Shown: piece after piece, positions 17,549-26,247 of the stretch
Layout: each line of letters starts with the position of its first letter
Numbering within the stretch: position 1 is the first letter of the stretch
Assembly (NCBI RefSeq): GCF_963678635.1
Contig: NC_087064.1
Span: 41,381,165 to 41,445,164, forward strand
DNA length: 64,000 bases
From: Symsagittifera roscoffensis
Lineage: Eukaryota; Xenacoelomorpha; Acoela; Convolutidae
Direction of reading: 5' to 3'
Program-made: the position numbers and the translations under genes
The notes under the pieces: generated by a model
The model's database searches: none
Told to the model about the DNA's origin: nothing
What the model saw: only the letters and a program-made list of their open reading frames with translations

Positions 17549-17812
17549 TTGTTCAATATCCGAATTAAGGTGCTTAACTCGGATATTCGCAGTTCGGTGA
17601 AGGGTCACTACAGTGCAGCACTGTCGAGCCCCCCACAGGTTACTATCTTATTTTTTGTACCAAAAGGGATACAAAACTTGTTAACAATACCCAACAGTCG
17701 AATGTTGTTGTCGTTGAGCCCCTTCTTCTTGCTCCTTGTACTGCTTGCCGGATCAATCTTCTCCCAAGACCCCTCCGGATTGAGCGCAAATCAGCTGACA
17801 CTTCCGGATTGA
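17549..17812 (+). CDS. Antisense ORF in the element A leader, 87 aa, hydrophobic C terminus
   Basis: It is open on the strand opposite to the element. Its second half (LSSPPQV, VPKGIQNL, IPNSR, LLSLSPFFLLLVLLAGSIFS) matches the antisense ORF in element C at 49,981-50,352, including the hydrophobic run that could be a membrane segment. The sense strand is not open in A. It could be a real small antisense protein or a by-product of a conserved RNA element; I rate it as speculative. Confidence 0.3.
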   Translation: MFNIRIKVLNSDIRSSVKGHYSAALSSPPQVTILFFVPKGIQNLLTIPNSRMLLSLSPFFLLLVLLAGSIFSQDPSGLSANQLTLPD

Positions 17813-18313
17813 GCGCAATTTATCATTAACGTGCTTAAATGCTCAAATAACGCTACAGTACAAGCCTCACAAACGGGCCAAAAAATTGATCGTAACAATC
17901 TTGACTGATATAAATGCCTGTAACAACAATATATCTATCAACAACAAACGGGAGGGTCGGATCACATCTTGTCTGGGGGGATGATTTCTACTGATTTTTT
18001 AAAACTTTTTTACTGTTTTTGGTTTTTCTTGGGTACTATACTACTTTTTGTTTGGTTTTATATATCTCTTTAAGTGTTTTTAGTCACGGACCACTCAGGG
18101 AATGACGGGACCGCGAATCCCCCCACCCTTCCTGGTTCGTGAATTTTTGGTCTTAACTAGGTTAAAAAGCTATTCACGGTAATCCGGAGGGCTTCCGCGT
18201 TCCAAACTATCCTTCCGCCCCGGCGGTTTAGGCCTAGTAAGGGCGTTAATGTGAGCATTCGCTCAGCGCGGAGTGCTCGTTAACGGTTCTGCTGGTCATG
18301 ATGTTAAAAAGAA

Positions 18314-18331
18314 TAAAACCCAGGAGCGCCA
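18314..18331 (-). promoter_or_regulatory. Putative primer binding site, element A
   Basis: On the minus strand the sequence starting 12 nt after the LTR end reads TGGCGCTCCTGGG. It begins with the TGG expected for pairing with a tRNA CCA end. Element C has TGGCGCTCTTGG at the same 12-nt distance and element B has TGGCGATCC at 11 nt. The tRNA was not identified. Confidence 0.45.
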
Positions 18332-18343
18332 TAAAAACATCTA

Positions 18344-19070
18344 TGTAACATTCGCCCGGAAGATACATATCGACGGAAAATAAAGCTAGGTCCTAAGACG
18401 ACTGGCTAACGTCTAAACAGAGCTTTAAATGCTTTTCACCGTCTCTACCAAGCCAGTTCTTTTGGTGGTCTTTTCATCATCGAGTCGACAAAAACTTTAC
18501 TGTTCTCCGGCTTCGACCAGAACGCTCAAATTAACTTAATTGCATGCAAAAATAGTGAGCTCATGGCTGGGACTCAGTATCCCCAGACCACAAGATCCTT
18601 CCTAAAATCAGGGCTACTACTATTCATTGAATTATCATTGTTTTTGTTCAGTAGATAAAAATCATCATCTCCATCGAAGATGGATCAACCCTTTCCCCCA
18701 ACTCCTAGCTTCTCATCTTAGCAGAACGAATTCAGATGTTAATTAAATTCAATTCAGGACATAATAGGGAAGCTAAAAGTTTATGTAAAATAGTTTCAGT
18801 CCAAATCCCGAGACCCCTCCGGATTCTCAAATCCGGGGAAATAAGACCTCTATTTTCCTTCCGGAAGGCTGTCTTCCACCCTTCACCGTTGTTCGCAACG
18901 GCCTTGCAACTATTGTAGCGACACAATATTTGCAACTCGGAACGGTCGCTGCTACTTCTGCAATTTGTTGTTGTTTTCCAATCACAATACTCGTCGTTAT
19001 CGCTATCGCAACTAATGTTGTTGTGTGTCTACTTCGGTGTTTCTCCAAAATGGCTACTTTTGACGTTTCT
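18344..19070 (-). repeat. 5' LTR of element A
   Basis: It starts on the plus strand as TGTAACATTCGCC, the same terminus as the LTRs of B and C, and aligns over about 700 bp with the reverse complement of 48,780-49,548. Shared blocks include GAGCTCATGGCTGGG, TATCCCCAGACCAC and a half-palindrome GATGGATCAA. The outer end near 19,070 is an estimate from where similarity fades. The partner LTR is outside the window. Confidence 0.7.
18666..18688. promoter_or_regulatory. LTR palindrome, degenerate copy (element A)
   Basis: The right half AGATGGATCAA is intact; the left half matches at about 6 of 11 positions. Position and flanks correspond to the perfect palindrome in element B's LTR. Confidence 0.45.
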
Positions 19071-19201
19071 TAGAATTATTACTTCATCAATTCGAAATTT
19101 TAAAATTTAGGAATTTCCAAATACTTCAGCCTTCCCGATTTGTCCAATCGTTCGAATAACGCTCCTATTTCTTCAAAATCGCCAATTCGGAAGGTTCGCT
19201 G

Positions 19202-19525
19202 CTAAAACTCGAAATTGCTGCGTTTGCATTTTGGTGCATTCTGGTCGAATGTCACACTGCTCCTAAACTCATCGCGCGTGTTCAAGCCCAGTTTCTCTTT
19301 CCTGATATGTATTGCCTCTAGTCTTAACAATTTTGTTTGGTTGTTTGACTTATCTATAATTTCCCAACTTAGATCTGCGCTATTTCCCTCAAGTTGACAT
19401 TGCTGAAGGTGGAGGCCTACCGGTGAGTCTGCTTTCTTATGTTCCTCAATTCTAGTGGTCAAATGTCGAACAGTTTGTCCGACATAGGTGGAAGTGCATC
19501 CACTACAAGACAGTTTATAAACCAC
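19202..19525 (-). pseudogene. GIY-YIG endonuclease domain of the Penelope-like element
   Basis: About 107 residues. It begins VYKLSCSGCTSTYVGQT, giving the paired GIY/YIG-type tyrosines and a CX2C, followed by the conserved Arg in TTRIEEHKK and a later Glu (LRLEAIH). In Penelope-like elements this domain nicks the target DNA to prime reverse transcription. It is in frame with the linker ORF upstream across a stop. It ends at TAG (19,202). Confidence 0.85.
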
Positions 19526-19585
19526 TCTTGACTTGAGGTCATTAGAAAATATTGACTTCAGTGATGGTAAACATGATACTAGTTT

Positions 19586-19936
19586 TCATGTTGTGAAAAC
19601 CAATTGAACGTTAGTTAAATTTCGTAACCTGTTAGCAAAATATTGGCTCTGGTTACCTCTATATTGCACCATCAGCATTGGGGGCTTCACATCCTTTCGT
19701 GATTGAATTGGCAAACCCCTCTCACTATCCAGGGGCTTGCCCTTACCCTCGATGATCTTGCCCGAGGCGTCTGAAGCCACCTTTGCGGACCAATTTTCAG
19801 GGTACTGATTTGTCAGCCATTGCGCTCTATTAGTTTCCATAGCCTTATCAACTTGCTTTGCTCCTGTGAGATGTACTCCTAAAAACCCTGTGTACAGTGC
19901 CTTGGATAACACAGCGCTTACACTGAATTGGGGCAC
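19586..19936 (-). pseudogene. Penelope-like element thumb/linker region
   Basis: 116 residues, including SRKDVKPPMLMVQYRG and NVQLVFTT. These match the typical Penelope segment that joins RT to the nuclease (a hydrophobic P-Y-R-G block followed by a VVFT-like strand). It overlaps the RT ORF in another frame, showing a frameshift near 19,900. Confidence 0.7.
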
Positions 19937-20177
19937 AGCTTCTATAGTTCAGTATAGTCCCAGTATCTGTTGGTTTTTGATACCAATTGCAGGTTAAACG
20001 CCTACCCTGCGATACATTTATGTTCAAGTCCAGGAACGGCAAATTCCCCTCCAAATTAGTTTTCTCTAGAGTGAACTGCAGATTTGGAAGAAGAGAATTG
20101 GCGGCATCGAGAAGACAACTCGGCTCCTCTCTGACTGTTCTAACAATGTCATCCAAATACCCGAGGAACAATTTCAC
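19848..20177 (-). pseudogene. Penelope-like RT, motif C onward
   Basis: It contains FLGYLDDIVRTV, the RT catalytic YLDD box, then LQFTLEKTNLEGNLPFLDLNI and NWYQKPTDTGTILNY. The latter are the Penelope motifs that follow the active site. A TAG lies just before the segment and separates it from the PHD finger. Confidence 0.85.
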
Positions 20178-20186
20178 CTAGGGAGT

Positions 20187-20353
20187 TTCTTTCTCCTTGT
20201 TCTTAGCTCGGCAGCAGCTTTCACAGTACCAGACTATCTCGGTTATTGATGCGTATACGTCATGGGATATTTTTCCGCATTTTAGATGATACCAGTTTCG
20301 CAACTCTCGCATTCAACCACCTTTGATCTATATGTGACTTTCCTGCTGCAACA
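20187..20353 (-). other. PHD-type zinc finger inserted inside the Penelope-like RT
   Basis: With one frameshift corrected by eye, the ligands read C-X2-C (CSCC), C-X2-C (CESC), H-X2-C (HLKC) and C-X2-C (CESC), with a Trp before the last pair. This is a C4HC3 PHD pattern. It sits between RT motif B (DGLAMGAS) and motif C (YLDD), where Penelope RTs normally have only a short connector. PHD fingers bind histone tails and are known from CR1-like ORF1 proteins. Confidence 0.7.
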
Positions 20354-20665
20354 TGAGCACAAGCCGTTTTTGTCATTAATTTGATGTATCTCCGTTCCCA
20401 CGGGTATTTCTTGTCTTAGAGCAAACTCGTACTCTTTCAGCCATAAGTTTGCCAGAATTACAGCGAGGGACGCGCCCATTGCTAAACCATCAACTTGTAC
20501 ATACCATGAATCATTACACTCGAAATATACTTTGCTGACCGCCATATTCAAAAGCCTTTTCATGGTTGCTCTTTGAATTTCAGGAGGAGACTCCTGGCTG
20601 TACAGCTTCTGTAAAGCAATTTCAATTGCCTCCTTTAGGGGAACGTTGGTGTAGAAACTTTTCAC
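20282..20665 (-). pseudogene. Penelope-like RT, motifs A and B
   Basis: 127 residues with FYTNVPLKEAIE (motif A; LDVK lies just upstream in the same frame) and VDGLAMGASLAVILANLWLKEYE (motif B). It then enters the first half of the PHD finger. The frame closes at a TAA caused by a frameshift inside the finger. Confidence 0.85.
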
Positions 20666-20994
20666 ATCAAGAGATATTATGGTTCCATCCGGATCTAGAG
20701 CAATGTTTTCAATTGTTTCTCTGGCCTCTTTAGTATTGGTTTCTATATTGGATCCAGCGATGTTGTATTAAAACTTTGCACACATTTGTTCAGATTCTCA
20801 TATGCGCTGCCTGGAAGTGATAGTACTGGTCGTAGGGGTGTCTCAGACTTGTGTACCTTAGCTAAACCGTACAAACGGGCAGGTTGCCCCCCTGTTGACC
20901 TATCTTAGAATATAAATGATCACTTATCTCGTCTCTTTTGTTCATGGCTAGTAATTTTTTGTTAAGTTCCTTCTCAATTTTCAGTATGACCTCA
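20666..20994 (-). pseudogene. Penelope-like RT fingers, broken
   Basis: In two frames this stretch reads RLYGLAKVHKSETPLRPVLS, the YGLPKVHK-type Penelope block, and then the residues leading to LDVKSFY. Frame changes occur near 20,760 and elsewhere. No other gene was seen here. Confidence 0.7.
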
Positions 20995-21330
20995 TCAGTG
21001 GTTGCATCTTTTTTTCACAAACTGAGCAGACTGCAACAAGGATTCCAGCTTTGATTCATACGTTTGTTTTCTCATTATGCGAAAACCAAGCCTCTTATCA
21101 AAAGGCACAGCCAGCAACCCTATATCTTTGAGATATTTCCTCGTTTTCTCAACGGCTTTGTCTCTTGGGGTTCGCCTTACATTTTTTGCATATGCCTTTG
21201 CCGCGGCTTCTGTTTCACATAACGTTTCACCAGATTTTTTTTGATTTTTCAATTGTGAGAGGAAAATGTCGATATCCGCCAAAAAGTGTGTTTCGTTAAA
21301 TTTGTCTCTAATGAGATGCTTCGGGCCCAT
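20995..21330 (-). pseudogene. Penelope-like RT, N-terminal region
   Basis: 111 residues with KYLKDIGLLAVPFDKRLGF and TYESKLESLL. This is the Penelope N-terminal RT block, in which an aspartate-lysine pair precedes a Tyr and a short helix. It stops in a short run of T residues near 21,010. Confidence 0.65.
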
Positions 21331-21444
21331 TTATAGCACTTCATATACCCATCCAGGCAGTTCAATGTTATCAAGTACCTTAACTGATTGCTCATTTCTC
21401 TCCCCAAGAGGTTTATCTTGTCTCTCGGAGAGTTTTTCTATGGT

Positions 21445-21675
21445 TTACCATGGTTCAAACTTTTCTCTATGGTTTGCTGATGTTGTCTTTAAACTTTTCT
21501 CAACTTGACGCCTCACGAAGCGGAAAATGGATGCCCACCACTGTTCGTCAATTTCTTTTCGCACCAGTGATCTTGCTTTCATTAGCATCTCCTCGTACCT
21601 TTTCCTATCCTCATTTGCCCTAGAAGTTTCAGTCCTTAGTAGTTTCAATTGAAAACTATGCACAGCTTGGTCCAA
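21445..21675 (-). pseudogene. Penelope-like element, helical N-terminal region
   Basis: About 76 residues, strongly helical and charged (RANEDRKRYEEMLMKARS), consistent with the coiled N-terminal part found upstream of RT in these elements. No upstream ATG lies in frame; the first Met in a naive translation would be a TTG. Confidence 0.45.
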
Positions 21676-21937
21676 AAAACCCCGTTCTCAGGGACCCTAA
21701 ACTTCAAAAAGTCCGTTATTAGATCAATTTTCAGACATTTTCTCAGAAACTTCAGTCTATGTACAGATACTTGCACTTTTTTAAAGAGTTTTAAATAGTC
21801 TAACACTATTTTTCAAGTTAGTTTTCTTTTTAAAATTTGTCTGAGCCAAACAACAGGCAAAAGTACTGTGATCATTGTTTTGCAGGCCACGAGTAATGAA
21901 ACTCACAAGACACAAAGCAAAACAAATCACACTCTTC

Positions 21938-22387
21938 TCACCTCTGTCTTTGAAGCGCAGACACTTCCTCTGCCTTCAGTTTCTGCTCACGTCTTGCTTT
22001 CGCCTTTCTCCTTGTCTGTGATGGTCTCTGTTGTTTGCCCCTGATGTTGCCAATCAGCTCTGACAGCCTTTCTTTGTGTGCCACTACCAATCGCAGAGAT
22101 TTCAGCTCCAATTCAGCACTCTGGTGCAGCTTCAAATGTTCCTTGAGCTGCTCCGGGTCGTTTTGCTTGCTCTTGGAGTGTATGCGTTTTGTAGCTGGAA
22201 TAATGAGCACCCCTGTGCCGAGAAGCTGACTAAACAAGCCGGGCGTTCCTTCCCTTCTGCAATGGACGATCGCCAATATCTGCTGCTTCTTCGACTTCAA
22301 ATAGTTTGTCAGCTCCTTGTCATCGACTGGGCGATAGTTGTTTGTTGTGTGGCTGCTAAGGGTTTTGTTTACCACGTCGTGCCACAC
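21938..22387 (-). CDS. Basic, helical ORF at the 5' end of the Penelope-like element
   Basis: 149 residues. The second half is Arg/Lys/Gln-rich and likely coiled coil (SQTRRKAKARREQKLKAEE). The ORF ends at a sequence AGAGGTGAGAAG that resembles a splice donor, and an acceptor-like TTTTTGAAGTTTAG lies near 21,690. It may therefore be a first exon spliced to the RT part. No known domain. Confidence 0.4.
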   Translation of the reverse strand: MWHDVVNKTLSSHTTNNYRPVDDKELTNYLKSKKQQILAIVHCRREGTPGLFSQLLGTGVLIIPATKRIHSKSKQNDPEQLKEHLKLHQSAELELKSLRLVVAHKERLSELIGNIRGKQQRPSQTRRKAKARREQKLKAEEVSALQRQR

Positions 22388-22864
22388 AATCTTTTTTTTC
22401 TCCTTCAGTGGACTGTCTTCCAGTAATCGTCGCAGGTTCTTTTTTGGTTCAGCAAGTTATTATTAATGGATAGGCCAGGAATTGCTGTAAAAGGGCTCTC
22501 GTATTGCTTTTTTTCACATCTGTCAAGGGTGTTGATGCTGTGGAACAAGGAGCTAGCTGCTACAATATGAAACATTTCGGTAACTTAAATAAAATTCGGC
22601 CATATTTTAGGTATCGATAAAAAAACACTATAAAAATTCCCTATAAAATGATGAAAATCGTTTAAAATTTTTATACTGGCCCTTTAATGGGAAAACAGTT
22701 GGAATTTTAAGCTCTTCGCTTTTTGGTTTATCACGAGTTTACAAGTAAAGTTGAAGAAACTTCTGGTAAGTATTAGTCTAAGTATTATTCTAATACAGTA
22801 TTCGTCTAATTACTGACGAGTCAGAATACGCGATTGTGCGAGACCAGAATGGCGTCCAAAATGC
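22388..22864. other. Intergenic stretch, nothing recognised
   Basis: AT-rich sequence between the Penelope-like element and element B. A splice-donor-like GGTAAGTATT lies near 22,764. I see no gene or repeat. Confidence 0.4.
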
Positions 22865-23188
22865 ATGGCAGAATCGAAATTTTATCTGGAGCAGTTTAGT
22901 GGGAGAATTGGCTGTTTCAGAGAATTAACGTTATTATTTGATAAACTGAACGAATTGGGAGTGGTTGATACTAATTGGCAATGTGAAGTTTTCAAAATCA
23001 CCGTAGAAAAAGCACCTATTGACGACTGGCAGAAGTCAGTTACTTTATGTAACAGTCGCCTACTTAAATCACATATGAGATTAAAGAAAAATAGGCCCTA
23101 TAACCATTGGCTCATGAGACAGGGACACTATCTCTTGTGTTTTTCTACCTCAAACGGTCGGAGCAAATTCGGTTCACTTGCGACTTGA
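22865..23188 (+). pseudogene. ORF truncated by the 3' LTR of element B
   Basis: The first about 60 residues look coding (GRIGCFRELTLLFDKLNELG). The frame then enters the LTR at 23,048 and becomes artefactual. A similar peptide (RIGDFEEIGALFERLDKSG) is encoded on the minus strand at about 19,110-19,190, just outside element A's LTR. This could be a host gene fragment or a small repeat family hit by both insertions. The function is unknown. Confidence 0.3.
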
Positions 23189-23930
23189 GACTAAAACATT
23201 TGTTACAGTTTAAAGGCCACAACCAAAAAACCCCCTTCACTCTAGAAACTAAGGACATCCCCATACTTAGGTCTCAAAATACCTAAATCACGCGAACGCC
23301 GTTAAAAACAAGTCAAAACAATCCGTATACTTACGTTTTATTAGACAGTGTAACTTTGATCCATCTCAGATGGATCAACCTAAAACTCTCCTTACCTCAA
23401 CGTAACAAAACAAAACACACTCAAGAAATTAAAATTGGGAACTCACAAACCGGCACACTCTCTAGAATTGAGTAACTAAAATTAATAAGTAACTCAAGAA
23501 CAATTGGTAATCAAGTTTAACTCGAGGAGTTTTAAATGAATGAGTTTTGCTTTGAGAAATAAGGTTTGTGTTTGGACCATTGGGAGACTTCGGTTGTTCA
23601 CCTTTCCACCGAAGGTTCACTCTGGTCCGATACTGATTCGCTTTCTTCTCTACTCACTATCACTCTGTCGTCTCTTAAGAATGAGACAGCTCTAGTCTCG
23701 CACAATATTATATCTGCAAATTGCGAATAGCAATTTCCCGCTGTTTTTTTTACTACTTTCTCGCAATTGTAGTTCGGTTCTTCTGATCTTATTTTCTGAT
23801 ATTTTCAGTTGTCGCGAGAAATTTGAGCATGACATGCTAAATTCGGATTTTTGAAACAGTCCATTTCACCCCAAATTTTTGTCTTTTGCGTTGCTCAAGG
23901 TTAAACTTCCAAAAATGGCCGACTCTCACA
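23048..23930 (-). repeat. 3' LTR of element B (883 bp)
   Basis: It begins TGTAACAGTCGCC and ends GACTCTCACA on the plus strand, with TG...CA termini, and aligns with 47,194-48,005 over about 800 bp. It contains the perfect 23-bp palindrome. On the minus strand a GGGGAGTA stretch directly precedes it, a weak polypurine tract. Confidence 0.85.
23356..23378. promoter_or_regulatory. Perfect 23-bp LTR palindrome (element B, 3' LTR)
   Basis: TTGATCCATCT and AGATGGATCAA form 11-bp perfect arms around a single C. The same site is present with few changes in the other LTR (47,476-47,498), in element C (about 49,206-49,227) and half-preserved in A. It is a candidate binding site for a dimeric factor or a transcript hairpin. 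Confidence 0.6.
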
Positions 23931-24405
23931 TACTCCCCGGACTCAAGATCGATGTCCTCATCGCGTGTCGTCGTCTGTCAGTGAGCCCCCAGAATTATGA
24001 GTAATGCTTAAGATACAGTGCCAGTGGTCATTTACAGAAGTTTGCAGCAGTTTTAACTTTATCTTCAGCCCAAAATTCACAACCTTGCGAAATTGTCTCA
24101 CTATCGCTAAACAGCAATCAAAATCTGCATACAGCTGCACCCTAAGTTTCCGCTTCGAAAGCTTATGATTCAAATTTCTTTTGTGTTATCCAATCAGAAA
24201 AATGTCATGCAGCATTTTGATTTTTATAATGGGATTAGTATATTAATAACAAAATCTTGGTTCGTTAAAAAAATTTTTCCGTGACCTCGGATTTCATCCG
24301 AGTTCACGCTCAAACCTCTTTACTTTCGCCGCTCAAGACTCAAGAATCCGACACTGAGCATCCTGCTTACTTTGTGCTCCTCGCCCTTGAGGTGCTGGGC
24401 CCTGA
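23931..24405 (-). other. 3' untranslated region of element B
   Basis: Lies between the last coding piece and the 3' LTR. No gene or clear repeat was seen. The short open frames here are not supported by homology to A or C. Confidence 0.4.
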
Positions 24406-24732
24406 TCAATTCGACACTGTAATCTGCCTCAGCAGCTCATCCTCATCATCGGAGCTGATCTCTTTCCAAGCCTTTAGCTGTTCGTAGAGTTGCATCCATT
24501 CCCTCTGCTCTTGCAATCTCTTCGCCTGGTTCGGCAAACCCTTCACTTTAAGTTTACTGTTCAAGCAAAAAGAGTTATGCAAGCTCAAGCTCACGTTTTT
24601 CACTAAGTCCTCCTCCAATATTGACTCCCTCGCCTTGGTATCATCTCTAGACACCCTATCAACTCTCTTCCAACCCGTAGTGATTGCATTACGATGGGTC
24701 AGCAAGAATCTCTTGAAGGCCTCCGGCTCCAT
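24406..24732 (-). CDS. C-terminal piece of the element B downstream ORF
   Basis: 108 residues beginning MEPEAFKRFLL, helical and charged, with LQEQREWMQLYEQLKAWKE. It is probably the end of the long downstream ORF (possible ORF3), since no homologous coding sequence follows before the LTR. No domain recognised; no transmembrane segment. Confidence 0.4.
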   Translation of the reverse strand: MEPEAFKRFLLTHRNAITTGWKRVDRVSRDDTKARESILEEDLVKNVSLSLHNSFCLNSKLKVKGLPNQAKRLQEQREWMQLYEQLKAWKEISSDDEDELLRQITVSN

Positions 24733-24768
24733 CTCAGCCAGGAACTGTCGAGATTCTTTCTAATGCTT

Positions 24769-25222
24769 CTACATATGATCCTTCGTCACCGCGTATAACC
24801 AAGACGTCACTGTCGCTCGAAACCATGGGAAGAATCTTCTGCGGCTCCACACGTGCCTGACTTCCATGGGTATAGCGAATACCTTGCACGCAGTTCCAAA
24901 CAACTCAAGCCTGCTGCTGTAATCAATAGCGTGTATCGATTCCGCTGTCGGTGCCTTCGACTCCCGATATTTCGTCACGTTTACATCCATCCATCGCAAC
25001 GCCAGCATTGAACTCATTACTAGGAGGGTGACCTTCTGTCGATGATCGGGTAACCCGATTGACCGAACTTCCTCCACGTCCCATATCAAGCAGAGATTCG
25101 AGCGCTCCGGATACCACACCGTCTCCGAGACAGTTGCACGGGCATTCCCCATGCGTGAGGTTGATACTCCGGAGGTTGTGTTCTCCCGAGCGCTCCGAGA
25201 CAGTTGCACGGGCATTCCCCAT
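24769..25222 (-). pseudogene. Element B downstream ORF, frameshifted piece
   Basis: Two overlapping frames are plausible here (one with HAIDYSSRLELFGTACKVF, another continuing DVLVIRGDEGSYVEALERI). This implies indels. The 5' part is disturbed by a 70-bp tandem duplication. No domain recognised. Confidence 0.35.
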
Positions 25223-25262
25223 GCGTGAGGTTGATACTCCGGAGGTTCTGTTCTCCCGAAGC
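25123..25262. repeat. 70-bp tandem duplication
   Basis: Two nearly identical units at 25,123-25,192 and 25,193-25,262 (start CTCCGAGACAGTTGCACGGG), with a G/C difference near the end. Seventy is not a multiple of three, so the duplication shifts the frame of the downstream ORF. Confidence 0.9.
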
Positions 25263-25677
25263 TTCCAGCAGAGGTTCTAGCTCCATCATCTTTTCGTGTG
25301 TCACATCATTATCCTCCAGGGCTGGGGTACTGTTCATCGGTTTCCCGATCGTGTTCTGTCTCTCGAAATCACTCGTGTTCTCACCTTCCAGGCCCTAGAA
25401 TTCTTCCCCCTAGATCTCACTCAAGTTATCTCTTTGTTCCTCCGGTACAGTTCCCAGGATCTTTCTCAACAGTCTGTTCGAGTGATGCGACATTCGAGCC
25501 AGGCGTACGCACTTGGGTACCGAGAAGGCTTTGTCGATTAGTATCCTATGGCTGGATACCTCCACCATTGCCATACCACAGGTTGGCCATCACCGATCCC
25601 ACTGGGGACTTCGCGTTCACTGGCAAACTATAGGCTTCACTCACGGGAAACCCAATTTCCGCCTCAAGACCAATCTT
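25223..25677 (-). pseudogene. Element B downstream ORF, broken stretch
   Basis: Frames with several stops but coding-like content, for example PVNAKSPVGSVMANLWYGNGG near 25,600. No family recognised. Confidence 0.35.
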
Positions 25678-26247
25678 CTACCCTCTGATGTGTTTCTGGG
25701 TTATTTGCAACGCCCCAGGCCATGACTCCACGCTCAACGCTGTCACTAACATGTTCTCGGACTCCAGCATCTCCAGCGACTGCAAGCTGCACATCCTTGA
25801 GGAAAACCCCCACGCCGTTTCTATACTTACAGTAGTGTTCGTGTAACACTCAGCCACTATCTGTACTTCACTCTTTTCCTTCTCTGTGATGTCACCAAAC
25901 CAAGTGGCTAAATCTTCCTTCTGGAAGAGCTGTATCCTGACACAGGATCTTCCATCGCAAGAACGCTCTCCACTTCCACACATCAGGTCCAGACAACTAC
26001 CGTGTTCCATCTTCTTCGCTGATTTATCTAGCTTGCTCATTGATTCTTCCGACTCTTTTCTATGGGATAGGATCAGTTTGTGTACCACAATCAGAGTCCC
26101 CAAGTCCTCATCCTTCGTTGGTGACAGTCTCACTCGCTCCGTGACCTCTTCAATCAAACTTGCATGGGGATGTGGGAACCAAGAAGGCCTCAGCAACTTC
26201 CAAACCGTCCCCAAAGTCGTAATCAGCATGCCGTTTCCATTTCCCAT
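25678..26247 (-). CDS. Element B downstream ORF, Cys-rich piece, 189 aa
   Basis: The longest open piece of the downstream ORF. It has a helical part (TERVRLSPTKDEDLGTLIVV) and a cysteine cluster, SCLDLMCGSGERSC then RSC, and one possible N-glycosylation sequon (NTTV). An envelope-like or zinc-binding role could be imagined, but neither a signal peptide nor a membrane anchor is visible. The function is unknown. Confidence 0.4.
   Translation of the reverse strand: MGNGNGMLITTLGTVWKLLRPSWFPHPHASLIEEVTERVRLSPTKDEDLGTLIVVHKLILSHRKESEESMSKLDKSAKKMEHGSCLDLMCGSGERSCDGRSCVRIQLFQKEDLATWFGDITEKEKSEVQIVAECYTNTTVSIETAWGFSSRMCSLQSLEMLESENMLVTALSVESWPGALQITQKHIRG

Larger units (their letters stand above)
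15948..18343 (-). other. 5' leader of element A (about 2.3 kb, mostly non-coding)
   Basis: Lies between the LTR end and gag. It holds a PBS-like site next to the LTR, repeated CCCCTCCGGATT motifs, a 41-bp short tandem array, and a block that matches element C's leader in inverted orientation (17,540-17,830 with 49,970-50,230). No sense-strand gene was found. Such a long leader is unusual for gypsy elements. Confidence 0.7.
1..19070 (-). mobile_element. Element A: giant Ty3/gypsy-type LTR retrotransposon with extra ORF2, partial
   Basis: Read on the minus strand, this stretch gives 5' LTR, leader, gag with two zinc knuckles, aspartic protease, RT/RNase H, HHCC/DD35E integrase, a macro-like module, then ORF2 with an SGNH hydrolase domain. 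The order PR-RT-RH-IN is that of Ty3/gypsy. The 3' end and 3' LTR lie beyond position 1, so the element exceeds 19 kb, which is very long for this superfamily. Reading frames are mostly contiguous but carry several in-frame stops and single-base frameshifts, so this copy looks inactive. Element C is the same family in inverted orientation, and element B is a more distant relative. Confidence 0.9.
19202..22387 (-). mobile_element. Penelope-like retroelement with GIY-YIG endonuclease, decayed
   Basis: Read on the minus strand: a coiled-coil N-terminal ORF, then RT segments with Penelope-type motifs, a PHD finger between RT motifs B and C, a thumb/linker, and a C-terminal GIY-YIG nuclease. RT followed by GIY-YIG is the defining order of Penelope-like elements. 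Stops and frameshifts split the ORF into at least seven pieces. It lies between element A's LTR and element B's 3' LTR. Ends and target duplications were not identified. Confidence 0.85.

Noticed and set aside
24281-24487. Plus-strand small ORF near the 3' end of element B
   Set aside because: No homology or initiation context, and it overlaps the minus-strand coding piece.
25678-26247. Class II fusion glycoprotein (phlebovirus-like env known from some nematode retroelements)
   Set aside because: There is a Cys cluster and a sequon, but I could not recognise the defining motifs or a membrane anchor.
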